Shown here: positions 21,533 through 30,481 of the stretch, one piece after another
Numbering within the stretch: position 1 is the stretch's first letter
Layout of the letters: each line of letters starts with the position of its first letter
Source of the DNA: Candidatus Pseudoruminococcus merdavium
GTDB lineage: Bacteria; Bacillota; Clostridia; Oscillospirales; Ruminococcaceae
Direction: 5' to 3'
Length of the DNA stretch: 64,000 bases
NCBI GenBank assembly: GCA_904419745.1
Contig: CAJFSS010000001.1
Coordinates: 175,815-239,814 of the forward strand
The notes under the pieces: generated by a model
What the model was told of the DNA's origin: nothing
Databases searched by the model: none
The model's input: only the letters and a program-made list of their open reading frames with translations
Position numbers and translations under genes: made by a program

Positions 21533-22669
21533 ATGAATTATCAGGAGTTGCCTCTCTCGAAAGAGATGATACAGGCAGTCGAAAAAATGGGATTTACACA
21601 GTTAACTGAGATCCAACAAAAAGCAATTCCTCCCATGCTGGAGGGGAAAGAGGTTATGGCCAAGGCACCGACGGGAACGGGAAAGACCTGTGCGTTCGGT
21701 ATTCCAATGATTGAACAGCTCCACGCGGAAGAAAAAGCAGTCCAGGGATTGGTTCTTGCTCCGACAAGGGAGCTTGCTATCCAGATACGGGATGAGCTGC
21801 GCCAGCTCTGTCAGTTTATTCCGGGCGTACGTGTCTGTGTGGTCTACGGCGGACAGTCTATGAAAACACAGGTTGAACAGCTGAAAAAAGGGGCGCAGAT
21901 TGTTGTAGCTACTCCGGGACGGATGATTGACCATATGAAGCATCACACGATAAGAGTAAACCGGGTTTCAGCTATTGTTTTGGATGAAGCGGACAAAATG
22001 CTGGATATGGGTTTTTATAAGGATGTTAAATGGATTTTGGATCGTTGCCCCAAGCAGAGCAAGCTATCCATGTTTTCGGCCACCACGTCCCGGGAAGTAA
22101 TGGATATTAGCTGGCTGTACCAGCGCGATCCAGAGGAAATTGTTGTGCTGCCAGTGGAGGAGAATAAGCCCAAAATTACTCAATACAGTATTATGAGCAG
22201 TGGAAGGCAGAAAATTGCAGATTTAATCCATATTATCCGATACTATCAGTATAAAAAGGCGATGATTTTCTGCAATACCAAATACCAGACGGCAAGCCTT
22301 TGCCGTCAACTGAATGAGTACGGACTTCCTTCTGATTGTATCCATGGCGATATGGTGCAGTCCGCACGTAACCAGGTGATGCAGAAATTCAGAGCAGGTG
22401 CGGTCGATTATCTGGTTGTTACCGATGTAGCAGCGCGCGGAATTGACGTGGAAAATATTGAAGCAGTATTTAATTTTGATTTACCGCAAGAGAATGAATA
22501 TTATACCCACCGCATCGGGCGTACTGGACGTGCAAAACATGAGGGAGTTGCCTATACTTTTTATTCGGAAGATGAGCGTTTTCGCTTACGGGATATCATT
22601 AAATATACAAAATCAGAGGTTACTCCGGTAACTGTCGATGGACAGGGAAAAATTACTCCAATAAAATAA
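21533..22669 (+). CDS. DEAD-box ATP-dependent RNA helicase (short form)
   Basis: 378 residues: both RecA-like domains and almost no C-terminal extension. Motifs seen in order: Q motif region (FTQLTEIQQKAIPPML), motif I APTGTGKT, Ia PTRELA, II VLDEADKMLDMGF, III FSATTS, V VTDVAARGIDVE and VI HRIGRTGRAKHEG. Such proteins unwind RNA in ribosome assembly, mRNA decay or cold adaptation; without a distinctive tail I cannot say which (CshA/DeaD-like). ATG 21533 gives the usual start MNYQELPLS. The region upstream lacks a strong ribosome binding site. It is monocistronic and ends at a bidirectional terminator shared with ptsI. Confidence 0.93.
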   Translation: MNYQELPLSKEMIQAVEKMGFTQLTEIQQKAIPPMLEGKEVMAKAPTGTGKTCAFGIPMIEQLHAEEKAVQGLVLAPTRELAIQIRDELRQLCQFIPGVRVCVVYGGQSMKTQVEQLKKGAQIVVATPGRMIDHMKHHTIRVNRVSAIVLDEADKMLDMGFYKDVKWILDRCPKQSKLSMFSATTSREVMDISWLYQRDPEEIVVLPVEENKPKITQYSIMSSGRQKIADLIHIIRYYQYKKAMIFCNTKYQTASLCRQLNEYGLPSDCIHGDMVQSARNQVMQKFRAGAVDYLVVTDVAARGIDVENIEAVFNFDLPQENEYYTHRIGRTGRAKHEGVAYTFYSEDERFRLRDIIKYTKSEVTPVTVDGQGKITPIK

Positions 22670-22712
22670 ACAATTACCCTGGATGGAATCCCATCCAGGG
22701 TAATTGTTTATT
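22665..22712. terminator. Bidirectional terminator between helicase and ptsI
   Basis: Perfect 22-bp stem with AATC loop (arms 22665-22686 and 22691-22712). It overlaps the last codon of the helicase gene and lies 11 bp after the ptsI stop. Confidence 0.9.
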
Positions 22713-22722
22713 CTGAGGAAAA

Positions 22723-24381
22723 TTACAACTCTGAAAGAAGTCGATCTCTGACTTTCCCAATATCGGTTTCTCTGACCTTTTTTCGTAAAGGGAGGACATA
22801 GGGGGCAGAGACAGAGAGCTCATCAATTCCCATAGCAAGAAATGTCTCTGTTAAAGCGAGATCCGCACCGAGTTCCCCACAAATACCAATCCATATGCCA
22901 TTCTTATGTGCATTATCCGCAGCCATTTTAATAAGGCGAAGAACCGCTTTGTGGTGGGGATTATAAAAGCGTTCAAGCTTCTGGTTCTGACGGTCGATTG
23001 CCAGGGTATATTGGGTCAGGTCATTTGTGCCAACGCTGAAGAAATCTACTTCTTTTGCAAGTTCATCGCTGATGATTGCAGCAGCAGGGGTTTCAATCAT
23101 GATTCCAAGCTGGATTGATTTGTCATAGGGAATCCCCTGTGAATCCAGATCTGCCCGTACTTCCTCTACAATCTGTTTAATATCCTGTACTTCCTGCACG
23201 CTGGTAATCATTGGAAACATAATGGCGATTTTTCCGTATGCGGAAGCACGCAGCAGAGCGCGCAACTGAGTTTTAAAAATTTCGATCCGGTCAAGACATA
23301 TACGGATAGCGCGATAACCAAGTGCGGGATTTTCTTCTGGAGGCATGTTGAAATACTCTACCTGTTTGTCCGCGCCGATATCCAGTGTGCGGATGACCAC
23401 TTCTTTTCCTGCCAGTGTTTCAGCGACCTGTTTGTAGGCCAGGAATTGTTCTTCTTCTGTTGGGTAGTCGCTATTTTCCAAATAGAGGAACTCACTGCGG
23501 AACAGCCCAATTCCGCCCGCGTCGTTTTTAAGCACCCCGCCGACATCGGATGGGTTTCCAATATTACAGTAGATTTTGATTTTCTGCCCATCTAAGGTCA
23601 CATTTTCCTGGCCTTTCAGCTGTTGGAGCAAAGCACGCTGCTGCAAATCCCGTTCCTGTTTTTCTTTCATCTGGGAGAGCGTCTGTTCGTTGGGATCCAG
23701 GTAAACAGTTCCGGTAAAGCCATCCACACAGGCGAGCATACCGTCATATTCTGGACTAAGTTCTATCCCGATATTTATGACTGCCGGGATATTCATGGTC
23801 CTGGCCAAAATTGCCGTGTGGGAATTGGTAGAGCCTTTTGCGGTGACAAATCCCAGTACTTTGTCCTTATCAAGCTGGACGGTTTCGCTGGGCGCCAAAT
23901 CCTCTGCCATGATAATGACAGGTTCATCTGAGGAAAAGCTGCGTCCCTGTCCATTGCTCAGGATAGAAATCAGCCGTTCAGAGATGTCACGGACATCGGC
24001 TGCACGCTCTTTCATATATGCGTCGTCCATAGAGGTGAACATCTGAGCAAAATTATCCGCTGTTGTGGCTACAGCAAATTCCGCATTTACGGACTGTGTA
24101 CCAATGATATTGGTAATAGAGTCACAGTAATCCGGATCTTCCAGCATCATCTGATGGATTTGGAAGATCATTGCATTGGCTTCTCCGACTTCATGCAGGG
24201 CTTTTTCATAGAGTTTGCCCAGCTGTTCGATGGCTTGGTTTTTTGCCTGCTCGAACCGTGCGATTTCTGCCTGCGTGTCTTCCACTCGCTGGCGTTTTAC
24301 CTTTTGTTCTTTTTTTCCGTACACAGCGATTTTCCCAATGGCAATCCCGCCGAATACTCCTTTTCCAGTAAAAACAATCAT
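22723..24381 (-). CDS. ptsI: PTS enzyme I (phosphoenolpyruvate-protein phosphotransferase)
   Basis: 552 residues. It takes phosphate from PEP and passes it to HPr. The phosphorylated His lies in GSTNSHTAILAR (about residue 188). The PEP-binding C-terminal domain shows GGIGLFRSEFLYL, the basic/catalytic stretch MIETPAAA, FFSVGTNDLTQYTLA and the active-site Cys in GICGELGAD. ATG 24381 follows GGAGGAG. It is the last gene of the fructose PTS operon, 67 bp after ptsH, with a GC-rich hairpin in the gap that may adjust its level relative to HPr. Confidence 0.96.
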   Translation of the reverse strand: MIVFTGKGVFGGIAIGKIAVYGKKEQKVKRQRVEDTQAEIARFEQAKNQAIEQLGKLYEKALHEVGEANAMIFQIHQMMLEDPDYCDSITNIIGTQSVNAEFAVATTADNFAQMFTSMDDAYMKERAADVRDISERLISILSNGQGRSFSSDEPVIIMAEDLAPSETVQLDKDKVLGFVTAKGSTNSHTAILARTMNIPAVINIGIELSPEYDGMLACVDGFTGTVYLDPNEQTLSQMKEKQERDLQQRALLQQLKGQENVTLDGQKIKIYCNIGNPSDVGGVLKNDAGGIGLFRSEFLYLENSDYPTEEEQFLAYKQVAETLAGKEVVIRTLDIGADKQVEYFNMPPEENPALGYRAIRICLDRIEIFKTQLRALLRASAYGKIAIMFPMITSVQEVQDIKQIVEEVRADLDSQGIPYDKSIQLGIMIETPAAAIISDELAKEVDFFSVGTNDLTQYTLAIDRQNQKLERFYNPHHKAVLRLIKMAADNAHKNGIWIGICGELGADLALTETFLAMGIDELSVSAPYVLPLRKKVRETDIGKVRDRLLSEL

Positions 24382-24413
24382 GGTACTCCTCCGCTCTGTC
24401 CTGTGCAGGCATA

Positions 24414-24437
24414 CCCATCCGGAAAATACCGGATGGG
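24414..24437 (-). other. Intercistronic hairpin between ptsH and ptsI
   Basis: CCCATCCGG and CCGGATGGG form a perfect 9-bp stem with a 6-nt loop. There is no following U-run on the minus strand, so it is more likely an mRNA stabiliser or processing site than a terminator. Confidence 0.5.
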
Positions 24438-24448
24438 CGCGCTAAAAT

Positions 24449-24706
24449 TTACAGGTTATTTTTTAAAAATGTTTCCATTGCACTTGCCGCGGTCTCTTCA
24501 TCTTCGCCTTCTACGGTAACATGGAGGGTCTCCCCTTTTTTGGCGGTAAGAGCCATCACAGCAAAAATACGTTTTGCATCTGCCTTTTTGCCGCCCTTTT
24601 CCAGGGTAATCGTGCTTTTAAACTTTGCAGCCTCTTTGATGAGCAGCCCTGCCGGACGTGCATGGATTCCTTCTGGGTCAGTGATTACATAATCAAAAGT
24701 TTTCAT
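24449..24706 (-). CDS. ptsH: HPr phosphocarrier protein lacking the regulatory serine
   Basis: 85 residues from the ATG at 24706 after GGAGGAAACTGCT. The catalytic His15 lies in GIHARPAG, so phosphotransfer from enzyme I to EIIA should work. At position 46, where Gram-positive HPr has the serine phosphorylated by HPr kinase (KS-I-M-G), the sequence reads AKRIFAVMAL, with Arg46. The codon is CGT and the surrounding alignment is gap-free, so this is not a frame artefact. The protein should therefore not take part in the Ser-P/CcpA branch of catabolite control. It lies in a fructose PTS operon and may be dedicated to it, like the HPr domain of FruB; a general HPr could exist elsewhere. Confidence 0.93.
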   Translation of the reverse strand: MKTFDYVITDPEGIHARPAGLLIKEAAKFKSTITLEKGGKKADAKRIFAVMALTAKKGETLHVTVEGEDEETAASAMETFLKNNL

Positions 24707-24773
24707 AGCAGTTTCCTCCTGTTTATATATATTATACAAAAAATATTTTATATTGAAAAGAGATCATGAGTTT

Positions 24774-26714
24774 TTATATCTCTTCCTTGATTGGTTTTTT
24801 GAGAAGAGCCAGCAGGAACATGCTGATAACAGATCCAATCAGGATAGCGAGCAAATACATTGGCCAGTTTTCTACCACCGGAACAACAAAGATTCCTCCG
24901 TGCGGGGCGGGAAGGGCACATCCAAAGAGCATGGACAGGGCGCCTGCAACTGCAGAACCAACGACACAGGAAGGGATGACACGCAGCGGGTCGGCAGCGG
25001 CAAACGGGATAACACCCTCTGTGATAAAGGAAAGTCCCATAATATAGTTTGTAAGCCCGGATTGACGTTCTTTTCTGGTAAAACGGTTTTTAAAGAAGGT
25101 CGTGCAAAGTGCGATTGCAAGGGGAGGAATCATACCTCCTGCCATAACGGCCGCCATGACTGGGGAAGAGACCGCTGCACCGGATGCACTGACCAGGGAA
25201 GCGGTACCGAAGACATAGGCGGCTTTGTTGAAGGGGCCTCCCATATCAATGGACATCATACCGCCGACAATTGCGCCCAGAACGATTCCACTGCCGGTTC
25301 CAAGATTTGCAAGCCCATTATTCATTGCAGTATTGAGCAGGGAAACGGGCGGGTTAATAATATACATGACTATTGCGCCAATGAGCAGCAGACCGATGAC
25401 GGGGTATAGCAGGATTGGCTTGATGCCTTCCAGGGACTTTGGCAACTTGTCAAAGAGCTTGCGCAGGCCAACCATCAGGTACCCGGCAACAAAACCGGCA
25501 ATCAGGGCGCCCAGGAATCCGGATTTGGAATCCCCAATATTCGCAAGGTAACCGCCAACAAAGCCGACCATCAGGGCAGGGCGATCGCCGATACTCATTG
25601 CGATAAACCCGGAGAGGATGGGGAGCATGAAACTAAACGCCGCATCTCCAACTGTTTTCAGGAAGTAAGCGGGAGCAGAGTTTTTTCCGAAGTTTGATGG
25701 ATCGGCGCCAGGGGCTAGAATGGTATCAAATAGGAAAGCAAGCGCAATCAGGATACCGCCGCCAATGACGAACGGAAGCATATTGGAAACACCATTCATC
25801 AGGTGTTTGTATACAGTATGCCATACACCCTCTTTTTCGCCTGAGAATTCTTCGGAACCAGAAGTTCTGTGATCCGCATGATAAATTGGGGCATTGCCGC
25901 TGGTTGCTTCTGTAAGCAGTTCCCTAGCTTTGTTAATTCCATTGGCAACCTTAGTCTGGATTACACGCTTGCCGTCAAAACGAGCCATTTCAACATTTTT
26001 ATCTGCGGCCACAATGATACATTCCGCCTGTGCAATTTCCTTTGCCGTCAACTTGTTTTTGACGCCGCCGGAACCATCGGTTTCCACTTTAATGGAAATC
26101 CCCATCTCTTTTGCCGTATTTTCCAGGGATTCTGCAGCCATATAAGTGTGTGCAATACCGGTCGGACAAGCAGTGACGCCGAGGACACGATAGCCCTGGG
26201 ACATTGTAGTTGCGGTCTGTTCCTGCTGCGCTTCCTGTTGGGCGGCTTCTTCATCTTTCGCATTTTCCGCTTTGTCAATTACTGCAATAAAATCTTCCGG
26301 GGTATGAGCATGGAGCAGATTAGAACGGAAATCTTCGTCCATCAACAGCACGGATAGTTTTCCAAGAACGTCCAGATGGACATTATCCTCCGTATTTGGG
26401 GCTGCAATCAGGAAAAAAAGTTTGGTTGGTTCCCCATCAAGCGCCTCATAGTCCACCCCATCTGGAACGATCATTGCAGCGAGAGCGGGTTTTTCCACAG
26501 CATCCGTTTTCGCATGAGGAATGGCAACCCCTTCCCCAATACCGGTTGTGCCTTCTTCCTCCCGAGCAATGACAGCATTTTTATAAGTTTCTTCGTCCTT
26601 GATACATCCTGTTTTTACCATCAAGGACACAATTTTGTCAATGGCATCCTGTTTGCTGGATGCCGCTACATGCAGGTCAATCGCCTGTTTTTGTAGCAGA
26701 TCAGTAATACGCAT
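24774..26714 (-). CDS. fruA: PTS fructose transporter, EIIA-EIIB-EIIC fusion
   Basis: 646 residues with all three enzyme II domains. EIIA carries the phosphorylated His67 in GVAIPHAKTDAV. A Glu/Gln-rich linker (about 153-170) leads to EIIB with the phosphocysteine Cys183 in VTACPTGIAHTYMAAE. The membrane EIIC domain spans about residues 300-646 with multiple helices. The protein imports fructose and releases fructose 1-phosphate. ATG 26714 follows GAGGAGG. The neighbours encode 1-phosphofructokinase, HPr, enzyme I and a DeoR regulator, which supports fructose as the substrate. Confidence 0.95.
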   Translation of the reverse strand: MRITDLLQKQAIDLHVAASSKQDAIDKIVSLMVKTGCIKDEETYKNAVIAREEEGTTGIGEGVAIPHAKTDAVEKPALAAMIVPDGVDYEALDGEPTKLFFLIAAPNTEDNVHLDVLGKLSVLLMDEDFRSNLLHAHTPEDFIAVIDKAENAKDEEAAQQEAQQEQTATTMSQGYRVLGVTACPTGIAHTYMAAESLENTAKEMGISIKVETDGSGGVKNKLTAKEIAQAECIIVAADKNVEMARFDGKRVIQTKVANGINKARELLTEATSGNAPIYHADHRTSGSEEFSGEKEGVWHTVYKHLMNGVSNMLPFVIGGGILIALAFLFDTILAPGADPSNFGKNSAPAYFLKTVGDAAFSFMLPILSGFIAMSIGDRPALMVGFVGGYLANIGDSKSGFLGALIAGFVAGYLMVGLRKLFDKLPKSLEGIKPILLYPVIGLLLIGAIVMYIINPPVSLLNTAMNNGLANLGTGSGIVLGAIVGGMMSIDMGGPFNKAAYVFGTASLVSASGAAVSSPVMAAVMAGGMIPPLAIALCTTFFKNRFTRKERQSGLTNYIMGLSFITEGVIPFAAADPLRVIPSCVVGSAVAGALSMLFGCALPAPHGGIFVVPVVENWPMYLLAILIGSVISMFLLALLKKPIKEEI

Positions 26715-26736
26715 TCGTATTCCTCCTCAAAACGAT

Positions 26737-27639
26737 CTATAGTGTTTGCATTAATTGTTCAACCTGGTTGCGTGTGGCAAGCCATTCGGAAAAAGCGCTG
26801 GCACTCCCGGTACACAGCCCCATTTTCAATGCGTGGGAATAGTCTCCAGTTTCCAGGAATCCTGCAAGGAATCCGGCAACCATGGAATCACCTGCTCCTA
26901 CGGAATTGATCCGTTCTCCTTTCGGGGGGAGAGATTGGGATACCCTTCCGTTGTCGGCAAGGAAAATGGCTCCTTTGCCCGCCATAGAAACAAGTACATT
27001 TTGGGCGCCCATTTTCTGCAATTTTCCAGCATAGGCAATAATCTCCGCATCCGTATGCAAAGTCACTCCAAACATCTCACCGAGTTCATGATTGTTGGGT
27101 TTTATCAGGAAGGGATGGTATTTGAGTACTTTCAGCATCAAATCCCTGGTGGTATCCACAACAATACGGACCCGTTTCGGAGCAATTCGCTCCATAATTT
27201 TTTCATAGGTGTCGTTTGGCAAGGTGTTTGGGATACTTCCGGCTAGGACCAGGATATCCCCTTCCTGCAGCTTTTCAAGCTTTTCCAACAGGGTATTCAG
27301 ATTTTCCTGTGAAATTGCAGGTCCTTGTCCATTGATCTCGCTTTCCTCAGACGATCGGATTTTGACGTTAATTCGGGTGTTTCCCTTCTCTACTCGAATA
27401 AAATCCGTTTTGCATCCAAAGGATTTGATTTGATGTTCCACTTCATCGCCAGTAAATCCGGCAATGAATCCAAGAGCGACGTTATCAAATCCTAGGTTTT
27501 TGAGAACAATGGAGACATTGACGCCTTTTCCTCCCGGATAGATCTGTTCGCTTGTAGTCCGGTTGACCTCACCCAAACGAAGGGAGTCCACTTGGATCAC
27601 ATAATCAAGGGAAGGATTAAAGGTTACTGTGTAAATCAA
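26737..27639 (-). CDS. fruK: 1-phosphofructokinase
   Basis: 300 residues of the PfkB/ribokinase family. It converts fructose 1-phosphate to fructose 1,6-bisphosphate. The N-terminal glycine-rich motif PGGKGVNVS and the C-terminal NSVGAGDSMVAGF, with the catalytic Asp, are intact. Translation starts at TTG 27639, overlapping the fruR stop (TTGA) and preceded by GGAGGTGG, so it is coupled to fruR. It lies upstream of the transporter gene, completing fructose uptake and entry into glycolysis. Confidence 0.94.
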   Translation of the reverse strand: MIYTVTFNPSLDYVIQVDSLRLGEVNRTTSEQIYPGGKGVNVSIVLKNLGFDNVALGFIAGFTGDEVEHQIKSFGCKTDFIRVEKGNTRINVKIRSSEESEINGQGPAISQENLNTLLEKLEKLQEGDILVLAGSIPNTLPNDTYEKIMERIAPKRVRIVVDTTRDLMLKVLKYHPFLIKPNNHELGEMFGVTLHTDAEIIAYAGKLQKMGAQNVLVSMAGKGAIFLADNGRVSQSLPPKGERINSVGAGDSMVAGFLAGFLETGDYSHALKMGLCTGSASAFSEWLATRNQVEQLMQTL

Positions 27640-28397
27640 AGCCTATCCACCTCCACAATATTCTTGCAGTTTCTATAGTTTGAATCATTGAGCAACGTGG
27701 TAATCACTGTGGCATGTTCAAATTCTTCAAAAGTAATGGAAGATATCTTATTAAATTTTGAAGAATCTGAAAGTACAAAACGTTCCCTACAGCGGGACAT
27801 CGCTTTTGTCTTGACCATGGCCTCATTGATATCCGGGGTACTGAATCCGGATAATGGGCTAATGCCGTTTGTCCCAAAAAAGCCTTTGGTAAAGTTGTAT
27901 TTTTGCAGACTGGAGAGTGCTTCGGAACCTACAATTGCCTCTGTTGCTAGCTTGAACTGCCCTCCCAAAATGTAGGTTGTGAATCCTCGCTGGACCAATC
28001 GCTGCGCATGAGCAAGCGCATTGGTTACAAAAACGGCCCTTGTATCTGGCAGGTAATCAATCAGGGCATCTGTAGAAGTTCCCGCGTCCAAATAAACAAA
28101 GTCGCCGGCATGGACAAGGGTAGCGGCGTATTGGGCAATACGAATTTTTTCCTGCCTGTTTTGTGAACGTTTTTGTGAGACAGTGTCTTCTGCCGTATTG
28201 TAAATATCGTTGGCACTCTGTAAGGCAGTAGCTCCTCCATGTACTTTATTAATAAGACCACGCTCGTGCAAAACATTTAAATCCCTCCGAATGGTTGATT
28301 CGGAAGCGCCGAGCAATTTTGTTAGTTCGGTAACGGTAACTGCCTTTTGTTTATCTACAAGTCGTAAAATTTCGGAAAAACGCTCTTCTGTCAACAT
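27636..28397 (-). CDS. fruR: DeoR-family fructose operon repressor
   Basis: 253 residues. The N-terminal winged helix-turn-helix (about 3-57) reads VTVTELTKLLGASESTIRRDL followed by the DeoR signature NVLHERGLINKVHGGA; the C-terminal sugar-phosphate sensor domain contains YLDAGTSTDALIDYL and LGGQF. (The first block is named in two parts: VTVTELTKLLGA and SESTIRRDL.) Such proteins are released from DNA by fructose 1-phosphate. It is the first gene of fruR-fruK-fruA-ptsH-ptsI. Two 14-bp direct repeats over its promoter are good candidates for its operator. Confidence 0.9.
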   Translation of the reverse strand: MLTEERFSEILRLVDKQKAVTVTELTKLLGASESTIRRDLNVLHERGLINKVHGGATALQSANDIYNTAEDTVSQKRSQNRQEKIRIAQYAATLVHAGDFVYLDAGTSTDALIDYLPDTRAVFVTNALAHAQRLVQRGFTTYILGGQFKLATEAIVGSEALSSLQKYNFTKGFFGTNGISPLSGFSTPDINEAMVKTKAMSRCRERFVLSDSSKFNKISSITFEEFEHATVITTLLNDSNYRNCKNIVEVDRL

Positions 28398-28437
28398 GAA
28401 AGTTCCTCCTCTCTTTCCTGTTTTTTACTCTGCCTAA

Positions 28438-28466
28438 AGAATAACACTAAAATCAATCAAAGTCAA
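28438..28466 (-). promoter_or_regulatory. Promoter of the fructose PTS operon
   Basis: Minus strand TTGACT (28466-28461) and TATTCT (28443-28438), 17-bp spacer, 41 bp before the fruR start. Confidence 0.72.
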
Positions 28467-28479
28467 TTAAAATAAATCA
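28446..28479 (-). promoter_or_regulatory. Candidate FruR operator, 20-bp-phased direct repeats
   Basis: Two direct repeats, TGATTTATTTTAAT (28479-28466) and TGATTGATTTTAGT (28459-28446), match at 11 of 14 positions and start 20 bp apart, about two helical turns. They flank and overlap the -35 box and spacer of the fru promoter, as expected for a DeoR-type repressor. Confidence 0.5.
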
Positions 28480-29016
28480 TATATGCGACAAAAAATTATT
28501 TTACTTTTTATACATTTTAGTTATATTAATATCAAAAACTACAAAAAATAAATTTATTTTTTGAAAAATCAAGATTGAAAATGAAATTAAAGTATAAAAG
28601 AGTTGCCCATTTTCTGTGTTGAAAAATTAACAATTTGTTCATAGATACTATTTCATCGATAAAGACAGTTATAAACCTAAAGATTGCAGGATGAATTGAT
28701 ATGGAAGAAAAATGAATTTTTTTGTAGTATGCGAACAAACCCGCATGGCAGGCCGTTTTTGCAGAAAACCAAAAAAATAAATTGCCAAAAAATATAAATT
28801 TTTTTCATATAAAATGCAATCTGGGTTTTCTTGGGGTTCTTTTTTACTTTTAAAATGATAGAAAAAACAGTTGAATTTTTATAATTTCTTTATGAAAAAT
28901 ACCAATGGCAATCATTTGCTAAAAGGTATATGATAACAATCAAATTGAATTTTTAAGGAACCATGCACAGGTGTGCAGGAAAAGTCTGTATTCGGCGGAA
29001 AAGGAGGATACGTTCG
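28480..29016. other. AT-rich gene desert between fruR and the ATPase operon
   Basis: About 540 bp with far higher A+T than the flanking genes and many A/T homopolymer runs. I find no supported gene on either strand; the longest frame (28532-28738, minus) has no features. It must contain the promoter of the ATPase operon; TATGAT at 28929-28934 is a possible -10 but no good -35 precedes it. Confidence 0.5.
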
Positions 29017-29328
29017 ATGAAGAATTTGATTGATAAAATCATCGAAATTGACCATACGGCGGATGAACGGCTCAAGGAAGCTGAACAGCGTAAGGCCCAG
29101 GCTCTTAAGGAAATTGATGCGCGTAAAGCGGAGATTATGAAAGAGATCACGATGCATGGGGATACCCATCTGACGGATTTGGAAAAAACAGAAAGCGCGT
29201 CCGCCCAAAAACAAATTCAAATGCTGGATAAAACTCTACAGGAAAATAAAAAGACAATGGAGAGTCTTTATGAACAGGGAAGAGAAAAATGGGTGAGAGA
29301 ACTGACAGATGGTATTCTTTCACGTTGA
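29017..29328 (+). CDS. A/V-type ATPase peripheral-stalk subunit H/G-like
   Basis: 103 residues, almost entirely charged coiled coil (heptad-rich Lys/Glu from about residue 10 to 95). It begins at ATG 29017 after AAGGAGG; a longer frame upstream has no signal. It is the first gene of the ATPase operon. The family (AhaH/NtpF, related to eukaryotic G) pairs with subunit E to form the peripheral stalk that holds the catalytic head. The assignment relies on length, coiled-coil character and position, since this family has little sequence signature. Confidence 0.75.
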   Translation: MKNLIDKIIEIDHTADERLKEAEQRKAQALKEIDARKAEIMKEITMHGDTHLTDLEKTESASAQKQIQMLDKTLQENKKTMESLYEQGREKWVRELTDGILSR

Positions 29329-29362
29329 TCTTTTAAAATAAATGGGGAAAGGGGGAGGTAAC

Positions 29363-30406
29363 ATGCTTGACTCCTATTCCAATAACGTCATTGCTGCCAA
29401 AGCACATGGCATGTATGGCAAGCATATCACAACAGAACAATATGAAGAGCTGCTTCGCTGCCGTAGTGTTAGTGAGGTGGCTTCTTATCTGAAAACGCAG
29501 ACACATTTTCGGCATGCACTGGAAAATATTAATCCTGCGAATATTCACCGTGGACAACTGGAAAATATGCTCCGTCGGGACGCTTTTGAAGATTACAGCA
29601 AAATGTACCGGTATCTGAATGCCAAACGCGAGAACCTTTTCCATTATGTGATAATGGAAGAGGAAATCGTGGAAATTTTGCGGATGGTACTTCTGCTGAA
29701 GGCGGACAATGCAGAGAGCTTTATTCTTGATTTGCCGGCATATCTGATTTCCCAGGCAACAGTGGATCTGATGGCTGTGGCAAAAGTTAAAACCTATGAC
29801 GAACTAATCGAAGTTTTAAAAGGGACTGATTATGCGGAGATCTTACAGCGTTTCCATCCAAATGATAAGGTCCCCACTATCAATTATGTTGCATGTGAAC
29901 ACGCTTTTTATGAGTACTTTTTTAAGCGTTATTTTGCAATGATTAAGAAAATTTATAAAGGAAAAACCCGCAAGGAACTGGAGGAGCTACTGCTGACAAG
30001 AATAGAGCTGTTCAATCTGACCAGCATTTACCGTACCAAGGTTTTTTTTGGAGCAAAATCTACGACAGTGGCACGCAGGCTATATCCTTATCGGTATAAG
30101 CTCAAGGAAAAACAGATCCAAAATATGATTGAGGCTCCAGATAAAGAAGCGTTGGAGAGAATTATTGCCTCCACGGCTTATGCCCGTCAGCTACCATTTA
30201 AAGATTATTCCTATATTGAGCACTATACAAACCGAGTCAGTTATCAAATCAATCGGAAATACCTTCACTTTTCTACCAATGCTGCAGTGGTATTTCTGGC
30301 GTATTTTACGCTCAGCGAATTGGAACTGGGGAATATTATCAACATAATTGAAGGAATCCGCTACCAGGTGGCAGCGGAAGAAATCCGTAAACTTTTGATT
30401 TTATAA
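29363..30406 (+). CDS. ntpC: V-type ATP synthase subunit C
   Basis: 347 residues from ATG 29363 behind GGGGGAGG. Subunit C (d in eukaryotes) is the funnel-shaped cap that connects the central stalk to the membrane rotor. The sequence is helical with the family features ARVRAM-like NNVIAAKAHGMYG at the N terminus and the C-terminal block YRYKLKEKQIQNM. Its place between the stalk subunit H/G and subunit I agrees with the other A/V-type operons. It lies 34 bp after the preceding gene. Confidence 0.88.
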   Translation: MLDSYSNNVIAAKAHGMYGKHITTEQYEELLRCRSVSEVASYLKTQTHFRHALENINPANIHRGQLENMLRRDAFEDYSKMYRYLNAKRENLFHYVIMEEEIVEILRMVLLLKADNAESFILDLPAYLISQATVDLMAVAKVKTYDELIEVLKGTDYAEILQRFHPNDKVPTINYVACEHAFYEYFFKRYFAMIKKIYKGKTRKELEELLLTRIELFNLTSIYRTKVFFGAKSTTVARRLYPYRYKLKEKQIQNMIEAPDKEALERIIASTAYARQLPFKDYSYIEHYTNRVSYQINRKYLHFSTNAAVVFLAYFTLSELELGNIINIIEGIRYQVAAEEIRKLLIL

Positions 30407-30481
30407 GGACATGGGGTTTGTCAGAAAATTCTCCCCGCTTAAATAGCGGGCTTGGAATAAGGGAAGAAAGGTGGTGTGCCT

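Noticed and set aside
28532..28738. 68-codon minus-strand frame in the AT-rich desert
   Set aside because: Low-complexity AT-rich sequence without ribosome binding site or recognisable motif.
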